Of a DNA stretch of 64,000 nt, positions 25,801 through 35,749 are shown one piece after another. The translations under genes were made by a program, and so were the position numbers. Source of the stretch: Nymphaea colorata. Taxonomy: Eukaryota; Streptophyta; Magnoliopsida; Nymphaeales; Nymphaeaceae. The notes beneath the pieces are model-generated. The model had not been told where the DNA came from. It made no database searches and was given only the letters and a program-made list of their open reading frames with translations. Location: the NCBI RefSeq assembly GCF_008831285.2, contig NC_045151.1, positions 1,299,544 through 1,363,543 on the forward strand. The letters run 5' to 3'. Position 1 is the stretch's first letter, and every line of letters starts with the position of its first letter.

Positions 25801-28352
25801 CTCGAGCTTGAGTTCAGCTTGCTTGTCGTAAGTCTCTACTTCCATGGAAAAAATTAAATAGTTTGATCACTATTTGATATCAAAGTTTGTTGGTCATGAT
25901 ATTCAGGAATGTAGTAATCACAGCCAGAATGTCATGAAAAGTTCACAACTGCAAGAACCGATTGTGGCTGTTTATGGTAAAATGAACAACTACATTGATA
26001 CAAAGTGACTTACAAATTCCTTTCAATTGCAAAATCCACAACTAAGCAAGTCGGTTAATATTTTGTGAAATTATTAGGCATGAAGGTAGGGAGGCTATGG
26101 AAACTCCAACTAAATTTTATTGAAAAGAATAACTTATAGGCTCCCAAAAGTTTTTTAGATAAATGGTGCCCCCCCTCCCCCCCCCCAAAAAAAAAAATGT
26201 TATAGTTCCTCACTTAATTTTTTTTGAAAATTTATAAGTCTAATTATGAAAAATAGTAAACAAAATGGTGAAAAAATAAAATAATTTTTTTTTTCAATTT
26301 TATGCTATTTAAGAAAAATAACCAATAGCATTCAATTTTTTAACTAATAACACTTGAAATTTACTAGGTACTAAGCAAGGCATTCCTCTCTCTCTCTCTC
26401 TCTCTCGCATATGCATTAATAAAAAATTTAATGATCAAAAGTCCGCCAAGTGAAATCTTCAAAGTCCATCATAGGCTTCCACATGTGTATACTACCAAAA
26501 ATTGGAGAAAAATTGCAAATATTTTTATCAAAGAAGATGCATCATGAGTAGGGATGTACAACTATTCAAGCCAACTTGGACTCTACTCGAATTAACCCGT
26601 GTAAGAGTCAAGTTCGAGCCTAAGTTAAACTTCCTGTTATAAAAGAGTTGAATTCGAGTTTCAAGAGTTTGACTTCTTTAAACTCGATTTGGCTCATGTT
26701 TTTCCTATTTTTTAATCTTAAGGGGCATGTTAGTGATTTTTGATGAATTTTAACATTTTTTTGTAATTTTATTTAAAAAAGGAAAACATGAATCAAGTGA
26801 CACAAGTTTAACAAGTCAAACTCGAGCTCCACTCCAGCTTGAGCCGAGCAATATGTCACTCGAGCGGAGCTCGGCCTCGCTTGTTGTACATTCCTAATAA
26901 TGAGAACCCAAATTAAGTCTAGAATTCATCAATATTACCAAATATTTTATCAAGCTTACTCTTGCAAACAGCTCCACTGCTAACCTTGACATCAAATGGT
27001 TAAAGGGCCAAACATCCAAGAGACACACAGAATTATGTCGCTCAGAGCATTCCCTAGCTGCTGCTTCCATGGCCGAAGTCATGTTAGGATAAAGTAGACA
27101 TCTAGCCGCCGCTACAGTGGACAACTCGTAGATGCTGATCACTCGATCCAGCGGGTGTCGCTCCATCGTCACCACTGAGGTCCTTTTCTTTGGCAATTTG
27201 GACACAATGCTATAGTCACCATGTACATTTTGCACTCTGCATTTTGTTTTTCTGCATTAGAAACAAGACCCACATACAATATTAGTATAGCCTTTATGTT
27301 TTTAGTACATGAGAAGGAACACTCTCTATAGGGAAGTCAATATATGGGATTTGTGACAGATGTTTGACTGAACCATTCTGAAAAAAAAAAAATATTTGAT
27401 GAAGAAATTGAATCAGACACGGTTTAAGAAAAATGACAACCAATCGGAGTTAGACATACATGAACATCCAATGGGATTACCATTTGGATTCTGTTTGGAT
27501 TTAGTTTTACATAAATATCCTCTTACATTTTGAAAATCGGCCAGATTCAGATATGCATGTAAGTATCGAATTCAGATTGTGAAATTGGTTTTCAGATTCG
27601 AATATGACTTTTCTTTGTTCATATTCGAATCTCTATATTTGAATATCAGAAAAAGCGGATATGATTAAGAGTAGAATTGATTTGAATCCTATCGGTTTGA
27701 CATCCATAACCCTGCAACCCCAAGGCAGTAATTCTGTAAATGAATTGAACAGACAATAATTTACAAAGTCACAGATGGAAAAGGAAAGGATTCTCAATCC
27801 TTTTTTTTTTTGAATTTCTCCTTAATTAAAATGAAATGATTTCAACTAGTCGATGACAAGTGGAGTATACTAACCTTGAATCCCAACCTTGCCTGTCACA
27901 TGTGATGGGGCAAACTTTGTCATGATATAGCTGCATGAGAAGGCTGGCACAATCCAATATAATCAAGGGTGAACGTCGCAGAGAAATTCACAATAAGTTA
28001 GTGAGATGAGGGCCTTCAAGAGTTCAATCAAGACTCATGAAACACACTTATACATACCTTGAATTTTTGTACATAAAAATATGTCGAGAATAATAGAACA
28101 ATATACAAGTTTGATGGTAATTCAAAATTTATAAGATCTTTTAAATAAGTCATCTTAGTTTTATGGTTCAATTATGATCTATAACTATGTCACATGGGTG
28201 CACCTCAACAGCTGCCACACCCATGTCGATGCTAGTGCTGATGCTTTTCGGACACGACACGTTCAGTGCAGTCAACTGAACTGGATCAAAACTCACCATT
28301 TTAAGTATACACATGACCAAACTAGCAGCAATACGAATAGTTTATAATGACT

Positions 28353-28396
<44 letters not shown>

Positions 28397-29709
28397 TGGC
28401 ATCCCCACAATTTTTTTGGTTAAAATTGTCGTATCTTTGTCTGCACCCTGCAACCATGTGACATTAATTTCTGGCTCGTCTATGTACTCACATTTTTCAA
28501 AGAAATCTTAAAATTACTAGATAGCACTACGGACATTTTATGTGGATGACATAATTGAAGGACCAGTAGCACACCACCTCCAAAAGAAAAACTAAATACT
28601 CACACACATGAAGCATATGTATGTGTGTGTGTGTGAGAGAGAGAGTAGAAGTACTTGCCAACTTGATAATGCAGATCCCCCAGTTCGGGGCACATGGAGG
28701 AAGAAAAGGAAGTCTTGTAAGCTCTTTAATTGCTTTGCTTCAATCTCATCATCAAAAGTAGAAGATGAATCTGCCCAACTCTGGACAATATTCTCACAGC
28801 TCTCAAAACCATCCTCCATCGAGGGAGAAGCAGATGCCATGAATTTTATTGCTGCACAAATCAATACAGTTATTACATAAATAAAAAGACAATTGAAATG
28901 GATATAAGAAAATTAGAAATAAGTGAACATCAAACAAGCGAGCTGAGGTGCATTATGCTCTTGTATAATAAAATGGTGTGGGTCCTACACGCAAGTTGAA
29001 GTACTAATTAAAATGCCAGCATCCGTGGATTAGTCTACATTATACATAAAATTTTATGGTGCTCTATTATTAATTGTATCACCTGAGTGTAAGTTTCTCA
29101 AGGTTGAATTCTGACTTGCTAAGTTCTTTTGGATCTAATTATAAACTTTTGGACAACATAATCATGTTTCATTGCATGCTTGTGATGTATAGTTTGAAAG
29201 TCCTAATATTTCACAAACGTAGTAAACATTCTTACTCATAATGGCCAACCCATGCTTGACAATTCCTTAGAACATGCTTCAAATTGGTAAATTGTGATTA
29301 AAGAATGTTCGACTTCAGCAACTGAATTCCTCAATTGCCCACATTAATGAGCAAAACGTAGTGATTAGTTGGAAACGATAATTATATATATAACTTGATT
29401 GTTTGCATATCTCTGTGTGTGTGTACATGCCTCATTTGATATTTGACTTTGGCAACCGAATTTCTAATTTATGTACATTGGTAAGAGAAACATAGTGATT
29501 GGTCGGAACCATAATTTGCATAAATAACTCGGTTGTATGCATCAAAGGTGAGAATACATATATGTACATGCTTCACATTGATAAATTGGGATTAAAGAAT
29601 GTTCGACTTCAGCAATTAAATTCCTTAATTATTTACAGTAACAAGCAAAACATAGTGATTAGTTAGAAAAGTAATTTATATAACTCGATTGTTTGCATCA
29701 ACTGGTGAT

Positions 29710-29740
<31 letters not shown>

Positions 29741-29903
29741 GAAAAAAGAAAGAGAGCAAGAAATATGAAATTGCCAAATTCTCATATGAAAGAGAGTTTA
29801 ACGAGAATTATTTGGATTGTTAGTTCTATGTAGATCAAACAGTGGAGATTAAGTTGTAAGTATAAAAATCAAATTATTATTATAAGAGTCTGAGATACCC
29901 TTC

Positions 29904-29965
<62 letters not shown>

Positions 29966-31988
29966 GGGATCTTAAACCAACCTTTATCTTCTTTAAAGGG
30001 TATTTTAGGCTTTTGAGAAAATAACTTCCATATTTAAACTTAATATCTACTATATGATCTTATTAAAATGGACAGTACAAATTATTCCTATTACACGTTT
30101 CACCTAATTCCAGCAACGCAAGGGGTTGTTGAGGATGGGTAAAGGTGCATTTTCGAACTGAAGTGAAGTTATTTTCCTCAATTGGTATGAGTGAGCTTGG
30201 GGTAGACCGTTTATGCCTAAATGTTTGGCACAAAGCAGCTAAGTAAAAAATTGTCACACAGGTGTGGCCTAAAGCACGTTGTTGTTTATTATGTCCCCCA
30301 CTGTCACGGGTGGAAGGGCATAATGCTAGAACTCGAATCGTTTATAAACAAGTCGAGTTCGAGTTCAAGTGCATGCATGATATATTAAACTAGTTGAGTT
30401 TGACTTATAAGAACTCAACTCGTTTAAACTCGATTCGACTCGACTATATAATAAATGTTGAATTATAATAAGAAAATAATTAAACAAGCAGCAACTAAAC
30501 TGGTTAATTGAGCCAATGAGTTAAAAGGAACAAAACATACTTAACATAAACAAGTGCAGTTCAAGCTCAGCATTGTATTGCCGAGTTGAGCTCGAGCTTG
30601 TTCTGTCGAGTTCGACTCGAGTTTGAGTCGAGTTCGAAACTCAGGTTTGAGTTGAGTTCGAGCTTGAATTTTTCAAGTCAAGTCGAGCTCGAGCTGACCC
30701 AACTCAAGCTCGAGTCGGCTCGTGTGTAGCCCCACATAACATGTAAGTCGGCTGGGTGTAGGAATTAAACAAAATAAGGCACGATTGTTGTACATAATAG
30801 CCTTATTTGTTTATATAATTACTTTATTGTAAATAATTTTTTATGTGAAAGTTACTTTAGTCCAATTTAAAAATTTTATATTATTTAAAAACACAAGTCC
30901 CTAGTGAGAGAGGATAAAAACCTTGAAAAATAAAGACTACAGAGATATCAATATAGCTTGTTTGGATAGGATATCTGACTAAGCCGTGAGGAAAAAATCA
31001 GATATGAAGAAAAATTAATATTTGATTGAGAAATCACATTCAGATTTAAGAAATAATGCCGTCGGATTCGAATAACATAAATATCTGATACATAAATGAC
31101 CAGTTGGATTCAGACTTGGATTCAAATATCAACAATCTATAATGTTTATAAACACTAGTTCAACATACGGTGAAGCCCTTGCGAGCGTCTGGTCCTCTAA
31201 GACTCGGAAACAATATCTTCTCTTACGAAACGAGGGGATGATGACGGAGGTGAAGAAGCCTCTGCTTCGCCTTCTTCAGAATTAATGGACCTCTCAGGAT
31301 TTCCTCTCGACCTTCTCCATCGACGAGACCAGAGTTATGAGGTGATGGTTATGACGGCGATCAAAGCATAGGGTAAGAATCTCTGCATAAGTTTCTGATG
31401 ATCCATTCCTCAACTCTCTCTCTCAACGCCTAAAAATGGTGTTGCTCACACCTTGCGTACAGAAGGACAGGACAGATGGTGCTGTTCTATGTAAAAACTT
31501 CATCAGATATATATTTACAAGAAGCGAAGCTTTTTGCTTTACCAGGTGATGAGGCTTGAGATTTCTTGGAAGGCGGAGGCGAAAGAGGCGCCTTCCTCAC
31601 GAGACCCGCTGATTTTATCGCTATAAGACCCATTGACTTTTTTTATTACTGTAGAAACACTATTTGTTTGGCCACAGTTTTTGAAGATATTTAGCAATGA
31701 TTTTTGATATTTTTAGCAACAGAAAAGAAAATCCATTTGCCAGTAGAGTTAGTTGGGTTGAAATCACATACAGACACACATATATGTAAAGTGAAATCCT
31801 CCAACCATCGCAATGCATCGACCAGTACGATCGATAGGCTCAAGGTTTTGATCATCCAAATCTATAAGCAGCATATTCACAATGTTTTAGAAGCCAAAGA
31901 CAGGTAGAGCACAAAATTTGTTCAAGTTACCGCAAGCACATGCTGCCAGCAGAAGCACCACAGAATGCTTTGCCGCCCAACCAGCCAT
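16447..31988 (-). CDS. TPST: Tyrosylprotein sulfotransferase, complete 12-exon gene (copy C)
   Basis: Predicted to transfer sulfate from PAPS to tyrosines of secreted peptide precursors in the Golgi (known role of plant TPST). Exons in transcript order: 31988-31931, 28851-28659, 27943-27875, 27251-26960, 25305-25168, 24498-24394, 23243-23102, 22116-22064, 21957-21892, 21533-21414, 17708-17577, 16578-16447. The junctions keep frame throughout and give 499 residues; Arabidopsis TPST is about 500. Visible: signal peptide MAGWAAKHSVVLLLAACAC; 5'-PAPS loop FFLHVPRTGG (about 69-78); candidate catalytic His117 in VHGDYS; 3'-PAPS motif RHPLDRVISIY (138-148); FVGVTEKHKES block; NMT and NSS sequons; membrane span VILAAVVLLCILALLL (about 472-487); tail NAQRRPSKLKDN. 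The intron after exon 2 appears to be GC-AG, the others GT-AG. It is the only copy complete in the window. Family is clear; exact exon ends are my reading. Confidence 0.9.
18105..18335. mobile_element. Tourist-like MITE, 231 bp, private to copy C
   Basis: TAA flanks both ends (18102-18104 and 18336-18338). Ends TGTCCTGTTTGATGC and ATCAAATGGGGCC are imperfect inverted repeats. Copies B, D and E have the uninterrupted site (CATCAATAGAGATTTTCTG in B; CATCATTAGTGATTTTCTC in E), an empty-site comparison. Confidence 0.85.
20441..20756. mobile_element. PIF/Harbinger-like MITE, 316 bp, shared with copy A
   Basis: TAA on both sides; ends GGGGCTGTTTGGC and GCCAAATGACCC. It corresponds to 1419-1734 in copy A. 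Copy E keeps only a disrupted part near 58335-58660. Confidence 0.75.
22513..22788. repeat. 138-bp tandem duplication in copy C intron 7
   Basis: TACTTTTGATTTCATGAGTA begins at 22513 and again at 22651. The units differ at few bases and are followed by (TA)n (22789-22834) and (GA)n (to about 22860). Confidence 0.85.
22789..22860. repeat. (TA)n(GA)n compound microsatellite
   Basis: A TA run followed by an interrupted GA run. Copy A has the same compound tract at the same intron position, so it is ancestral to A and C. Confidence 0.9.
23460..23860. repeat. Dispersed GAATCCGAAT-rich element in intron 6
   Basis: Dense imperfect repeats of AATCTGAATCCGAAT and its complement. It occupies the same intron in A (4110-4520) and E (61150-61560). 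Related sequence is at 27460-27700 and 30960-31140. Confidence 0.6.
25380..25860. repeat. Dispersed CTCGAGCTCGA-type element in intron 4
   Basis: Built from overlapping ACTCGAGCTTGAG/GAGTTGAG palindromic motifs. Related elements are at about 26540-26900, 30320-30740 and 63160-63540. The last lies in the same intron of copy E. Confidence 0.6.
27944..28658 (-). other. Candidate GC-AG intron 2 of TPST copy C
   Basis: Exon 2 reads through HVPRTGG to S-A-L-S-S and then TG|GCAAGT, a close match to the GC-donor consensus. The acceptor is GTGCCAG|C followed by CTT CTC ATG CAG. Joining gives a Cys codon and aligns RTGGSALSSC-LLMQLY without gaps to RTGGRTYFHCFLRKLY of Arabidopsis TPST as recalled. A GT-AG alternative (donor CAA|GTACTT, acceptor ATGCAG at 27931) is also in frame but three residues shorter. 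A (TA)n tract lies inside at about 28359-28395. Confidence 0.7.
28852..31930 (-). other. Intron 1 of TPST copy C
   Basis: A 3.1-kb intron between the signal-peptide exon and the PAPS-loop exon. It holds (TA)n at 29710-29738, (GA)n at 29908-29962, a CTCGAG-type element at 30320-30740 and a distinct insert at about 31168-31610. No nested gene is established. Confidence 0.75.
31168..31610 (+). other. GC-richer insert in intron 1, possibly captured gene sequence
   Basis: Absent from copy A, whose sequence runs from AACACTAGTTCAACAT through a different short stretch to TTTTATCGCTATAAGA. One plus frame is open for about 50 codons (reading ...EEASASPSSELMDLSGFPLD...) to a TAG near 31370. Base composition is unlike the surrounding AT-rich intron. 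No family is recognised. Confidence 0.4.
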
Positions 31989-32008
31989 CTATCTCGCTTC
32001 CTCCAAGC
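31931..32008 (-). CDS. TPST: TPST copy C exon 1: leader end and signal peptide
   Basis: The acceptor CTTCTTGTAG precedes 20 bases of leader, then ATG at 31988. The exon codes 19 residues with a hydrophobic core VVLLLAACAC and ends at a phase-1 donor G|GTAACT. The phase matches exon 2, which begins CA-ATA-AAA after its acceptor. The same exon recurs in copies A, D and D', so this start is supported by conservation. Confidence 0.85.
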
Positions 32009-32129
32009 CTACAAGAAGATGAAAAACCTTCTTATCATTGCCAAAAAGAAAAGGGGTAATCCATTGGATGAGTCTCAAGCATAACCTGAACTCAAAGAGG
32101 AACTTCTGGTACCAGAGAAAGGGACATAC
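32009..32129 (-). other. 5' UTR intron of TPST copy C
   Basis: A donor AAAAG|GTATGT (exon side ending at 32130) and an acceptor TTGTAG (ending at 32009) bracket a 121-base intron directly upstream of exon 1. Copy A has the same arrangement at 6299-6419. The leader exon upstream would begin somewhere below the TATA box at 32204-32211. Confidence 0.6.
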
Positions 32130-32203
32130 CTTTTCTTAACAAATACACGCAAAAGAGGAAGAAGTAAAGAAATAAAGTGAGAGAGAACTTACGACCACTG
32201 AGG

Positions 32204-32211
32204 CTTTATAA
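32204..32211 (-). promoter_or_regulatory. TATA box of TPST copy C
   Basis: TTATAAAG on the minus strand, about 75 bases upstream of the leader donor. The same octamer sits in matching sequence at 13622-13629 (copy B) and 35182-35189 (fragment C'); copy A has TTACAAAG at 6505-6512. Recurrence at the same distance from leader sequence supports a core promoter. The transcription start itself is not determined. Confidence 0.65.
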
Positions 32212-32460
32212 GGTAGTTGGGTTCCAAGTTGTCATAATAATTTTTTCTTCACCACTATCAAGAAAGGGACAAAATTAATTGTGTTGAAGGTTAGGAAAAT
32301 GTCCTTCTTATTGGGAAAACAGTGTTCCCACAATTTAAACTTTTGTTTTTTGTACCCGTGCCATATTTGTCTTTCTCCAGCAGAGAGTCTTTCATTTAAT
32401 TGACAAAAGCATTTTTCGAAAAGGAAAGTGAATGCATTTTAAGAATTTTTATTGCCATAC
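32212..32460 (-). repeat. Upstream promoter module of TPST copy C
   Basis: Sequence including the plus-strand landmarks GTACCCGTGCCAT and GCAGAGAGTCTTTCATTTAAT. It matches the flank of copy A (about 6530-6720) and of fragment C' (about 35215-35465), so it belongs to the duplicated promoter unit. Confidence 0.65.
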
Positions 32461-34060
32461 ATTAGGCTTCAGTCGATCACAAAATATGTGCATATATATA
32501 TTTATATATATATAAAGACAATGCGGGCATATGGTGGATAGTTGCTGATATAAAGACAATGCTGGCATATGGCGGGTGGTTGCTGGATGGTTAGTGATAA
32601 ATTGTGTGTGCGCATATTGCGTTTAGCTGCAGGAAACATTTGGCTTCTCACAGCACATGCCTTGATATGTGCATCAGAGTGTTTGCATGTTTAAAGGGTT
32701 ATCTCTCTCTCTTTATATATATATATATCATTCGGCTATTAGATGGCTTAATATTTGAAACACATCATTGAAAGCACTTAAGGCCATCACTAAAAACATC
32801 ACAAGTCATTGCTACATCATAAGCCGTTGCTAATGTTCTGTGGCTAAAGGCTTTAAACGACTGATTTTTCATTCCTAATGATATAAAGAAAGAGAAAGAA
32901 AAGAATTGAAATCAACAAACTATTTTTGTGGTCAGTCATTTTTTTATTTTATGTAGCTAAAAACTGTCGCAAAAAATATGTTTGCGATGGCAGTTGATGG
33001 TTTTAGCAATGAAATGTACTTTTTATGATATTTTTTAGTGACACCGAATAAAAAATAATAATAATCATAGACATTGTCAATTTTCTTTTACATGTCGAGT
33101 ATCGGTATACATGCATTAAATATTGAGGACGATGTACATCAAAGCTGAAGTCCCCCTTCCCTTGACGGCCTCACCTTTGACACATTACTAAACTTATATA
33201 TGCATTTCAATTGCGTCAGTAGTAATGACAGTAACTAAGAACAATCGCCTTCTTTTCAGATACCCATACAGAAGTTTATATATTTACATGTTACTGCTTC
33301 CGATTATGCACCATCCTGAAAAATTAGAGGCTGACTTGGGGAAAAGAAAGGGGGCGTGCTTCCTTTTAAATTTATTCAATATATGATAATAAGAGCGTGA
33401 TTTGAGTGTTAGGGCAATTCATCTGCGACGATAAAATGCCGCAATCGCCTGATACGAGAGAGCTTGCCTTATGTCATCAAGAGATTGGAGGTGGATTGTG
33501 TTAACAAATAACTTGGTCCGACTATGATGGCGCCACCCCAATAGCCGGTATGGATGGAGTGGAGATGAACGGTGAGAACATGGCAGCAGAGAGGAGAAGG
33601 ACAGCCTTCATCATCTCTGTTTCCTTTCTTCCTGCCAACTTTTTCTACCTTGTTTAGAGAGAGATGGACAAATCTACAGGTAAGGAATCTTTTTCTGCTG
33701 CCTGAAGATAAACGTGGGTTTTTTTTTTCCCTTCAATAAGTTGTATGAAGAAGTAGGCGGCTGGTATCTAAATGATTCAGATTTTTATTATTTTTAAAAT
33801 ATTCCAAAAATTTATTTCAGATTAATTTTTTACATATTTTTCAGTTATTTTTTATAAAAAAATAAAATTTTATGCATTTTTGGCGAATTTATAGGATCAA
33901 CAGTGCTGCCTATTTGGTCTACGAACCGATTTTTACAACAGTGGTTAGGATAGCTTCAAGTCGAAGGGACCAAGTGGGAGACTCGTTGGTTTTTGGAGCA
34001 TACATATTAACTAGAGCTCAATTCAAGCTTTAAAGTGCAAGTTCAAGTCAAACTCTAGCT
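32461..34060. other. Spacer upstream of copy C, nothing recognised
   Basis: Single-copy in this window as far as I can see. A short frame at about 33570-33660 (MAAERRRTAFIIS...) has no supporting features. Confidence 0.5.
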
Positions 34061-34340
34061 GAATTTATACTAACTTTTCTGAATTTTACATTCGAGTATT
34101 TAGTTGTATCAGCAGCTCTCTTGTATCGTACTTGTTACTCTTTATAATCAAAGAGCTCTTTCTTTCTGTCTCTCTCTCTCTCTCTCACGTGACACTTGCC
34201 ACCAAGTGTTGTCTAATTATTGCTGCAGTATAGCGGGACGCTGTTGATGCCGATCTCCAGCAGTGGCATAGTATCCTTAGGTGATCTTTTTAGTCTTCAT
34301 AAGTTCAACATCCATCTTTCCGTGAGCGTTTTGAAAGTTA
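34060..34340. repeat. Flank module M, copy 3
   Basis: Carries TTTAGTTGTATCAGCAGCTC, a short (CT)n, GACACTTGCCACCAAGTGTT and AGCGGGACGCTGTTGATGCC in the same order as at 7390-7860. Confidence 0.7.
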
Positions 34341-34439
34341 AAAAATGATTTCATAACGAAAGGAGCAACAGGGAAGATAGCACCAGAGTTTTTTTTCTCT
34401 TAATACTGTATGAAAAAAAAAACAAGTGCAAAATTCACA

Positions 34440-34800
34440 TCTTAAATTGTAGACAAAATGTAATTGTGAAAGTGAAAAGTTCTAAAAATTACATGCTTTG
34501 GTTTTTTTTTTTAAGTGTGAGAGAAAGCACCTAGATTTCACTTTTTCTCATCTTACTGTAATGTCATCAAAATAGGTTTTTGAATAGCCAATTTGTTTGA
34601 TGAATTTGTGAATCGAAGTGGAACCATAGTCGTTTGTGAATTGGACAGATTACAAAATATCTTTGAAATTTAAAAATCAAATAAACATTTAAAAACCTTA
34701 AAAAATCAGAAAAAAGAAGAAAAAAATTATAATAACATAATAGAACAAATGCACTTTTAAGACATAAATCACTTGATAGAACTATGCCAATTTTGAAAAA
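34440..34800. repeat. Flank module N, copy 2
   Basis: Carries AAAAATTACATGCTTTG and GAATCGAAGTGGAACCATAG. It ends abruptly at 34800, where fragment X begins, which suggests a recombination junction. Confidence 0.7.
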
Positions 34801-35145
34801 CTCAGGCTGATGGATGTGCAAGAGATCATCTTGGAGATGCTTCAGCGGGTTGGAGCTCCGGCAGTGAACGGATGCTCTTTGTTTGATGACATTACAAACA
34901 AAATTGGACAGATGCTCTATATATATAATCGAAATCTGCCAACAACTTCTAGTTGTCAAATGGATTTTTTTAGTTTTTCATCACAAAACGTACTTATCAT
35001 TGCCAAAAATAAAAAAAGGGTACTCCATTGGACGATTCTGATGAAGCAGAACCTTATCCTCCAAGAACTCAAAGAGGAACTTTCTGGTACCAGAGACAGG
35101 GACATACCTTTTCTTAACAAATACACGCAAAAGAGGAAGAAGTAA
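34801..35145 (+). pseudogene. Fragment X joined to TPST leader sequence (chimeric frame)
   Basis: LRLMDVQEIILEMLQRVGAP then AVNGCSLFDD matches the X core at 13704-13934. The frame then leaves X after about 34880 and continues through reverse-complement TPST leader sequence to a stop at 35145. The match to X starts exactly where module N stops, and upstream X residues are missing. Accidental readthrough is more likely than a real fusion protein. Confidence 0.4.
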
Positions 35146-35560
35146 AGAAATGAAGTGGGAGGGAACTTACAACCACTGAGACTTTATAAACTAGTTGGGC
35201 TCCAAGTTCTCATAATAATTTTTTCTTCACTACAATCAAGAAAGGGACAAAATAAATGCTGTTCATCCTGTTGCTATTATTTTAGATGTAGGTGTTCAAA
35301 CTTAGGAAAATGTCCTTTCTATTGGGAAAGAAGGATTCCCAATAACGATTTCTGAATTATGCCCGAAAACCGCGTTCCCATAATTTAAACTTTTTTTTTT
35401 TTTTTACCCGTGCCATTTTTTGTCTTTCTCGAGCAGAGAGTCATTCGTTTAATTGACAAGGGCATTTCGGCCATTTGTTATCATAACACATGGCCTCTTG
35501 TTATAAGCCGTTATAAGCCATGACATATAACCTACCGGCCCTTTGGCAAAAAAGTAATTC
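34980..35560 (-). promoter_or_regulatory. Orphan TPST promoter/leader fragment (C')
   Basis: The leader segment (plus strand GAACTCAAAGAGGAACTTTC, GGTACCAGAGACAGGGACAT), TTATAAAG at 35182-35189 and the upstream module are present. No exon 1 follows. The block matches 32030-32460 and 6310-6760. Confidence 0.65.
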
Positions 35561-35749
35561 AATTTGCCTTTTTTGTCCTCACCATTGCTGAATTGACAAA
35601 ACGGGCCTTTTATCTCAAGATAAGCATAACATCGGTGTTTGTATAAGGGTTTTTAAAAGTCAAAACATAATTTTGCTTATAATGAATTCATTGCAGTTAC
35701 TTTTTTATACAGCTTGTATTTTATATATATATATATAATTCACATTTTA

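Noticed and set aside
27875-27930. Exon 3 of copy C starting at CTA (27930) after ATGCAG
   Set aside because: In frame with a GT donor, but it leaves a three-residue gap beside the PAPS loop; kept only as an alternative to the GC-AG reading.
28608-28880. 90-codon plus-strand frame
   Set aside because: It is the reverse shadow of TPST exon 2.
33570-33660. Short plus-strand frame MAAERRRTAFIIS...
   Set aside because: Too short, with no homologous copy in the window and no supporting signal.
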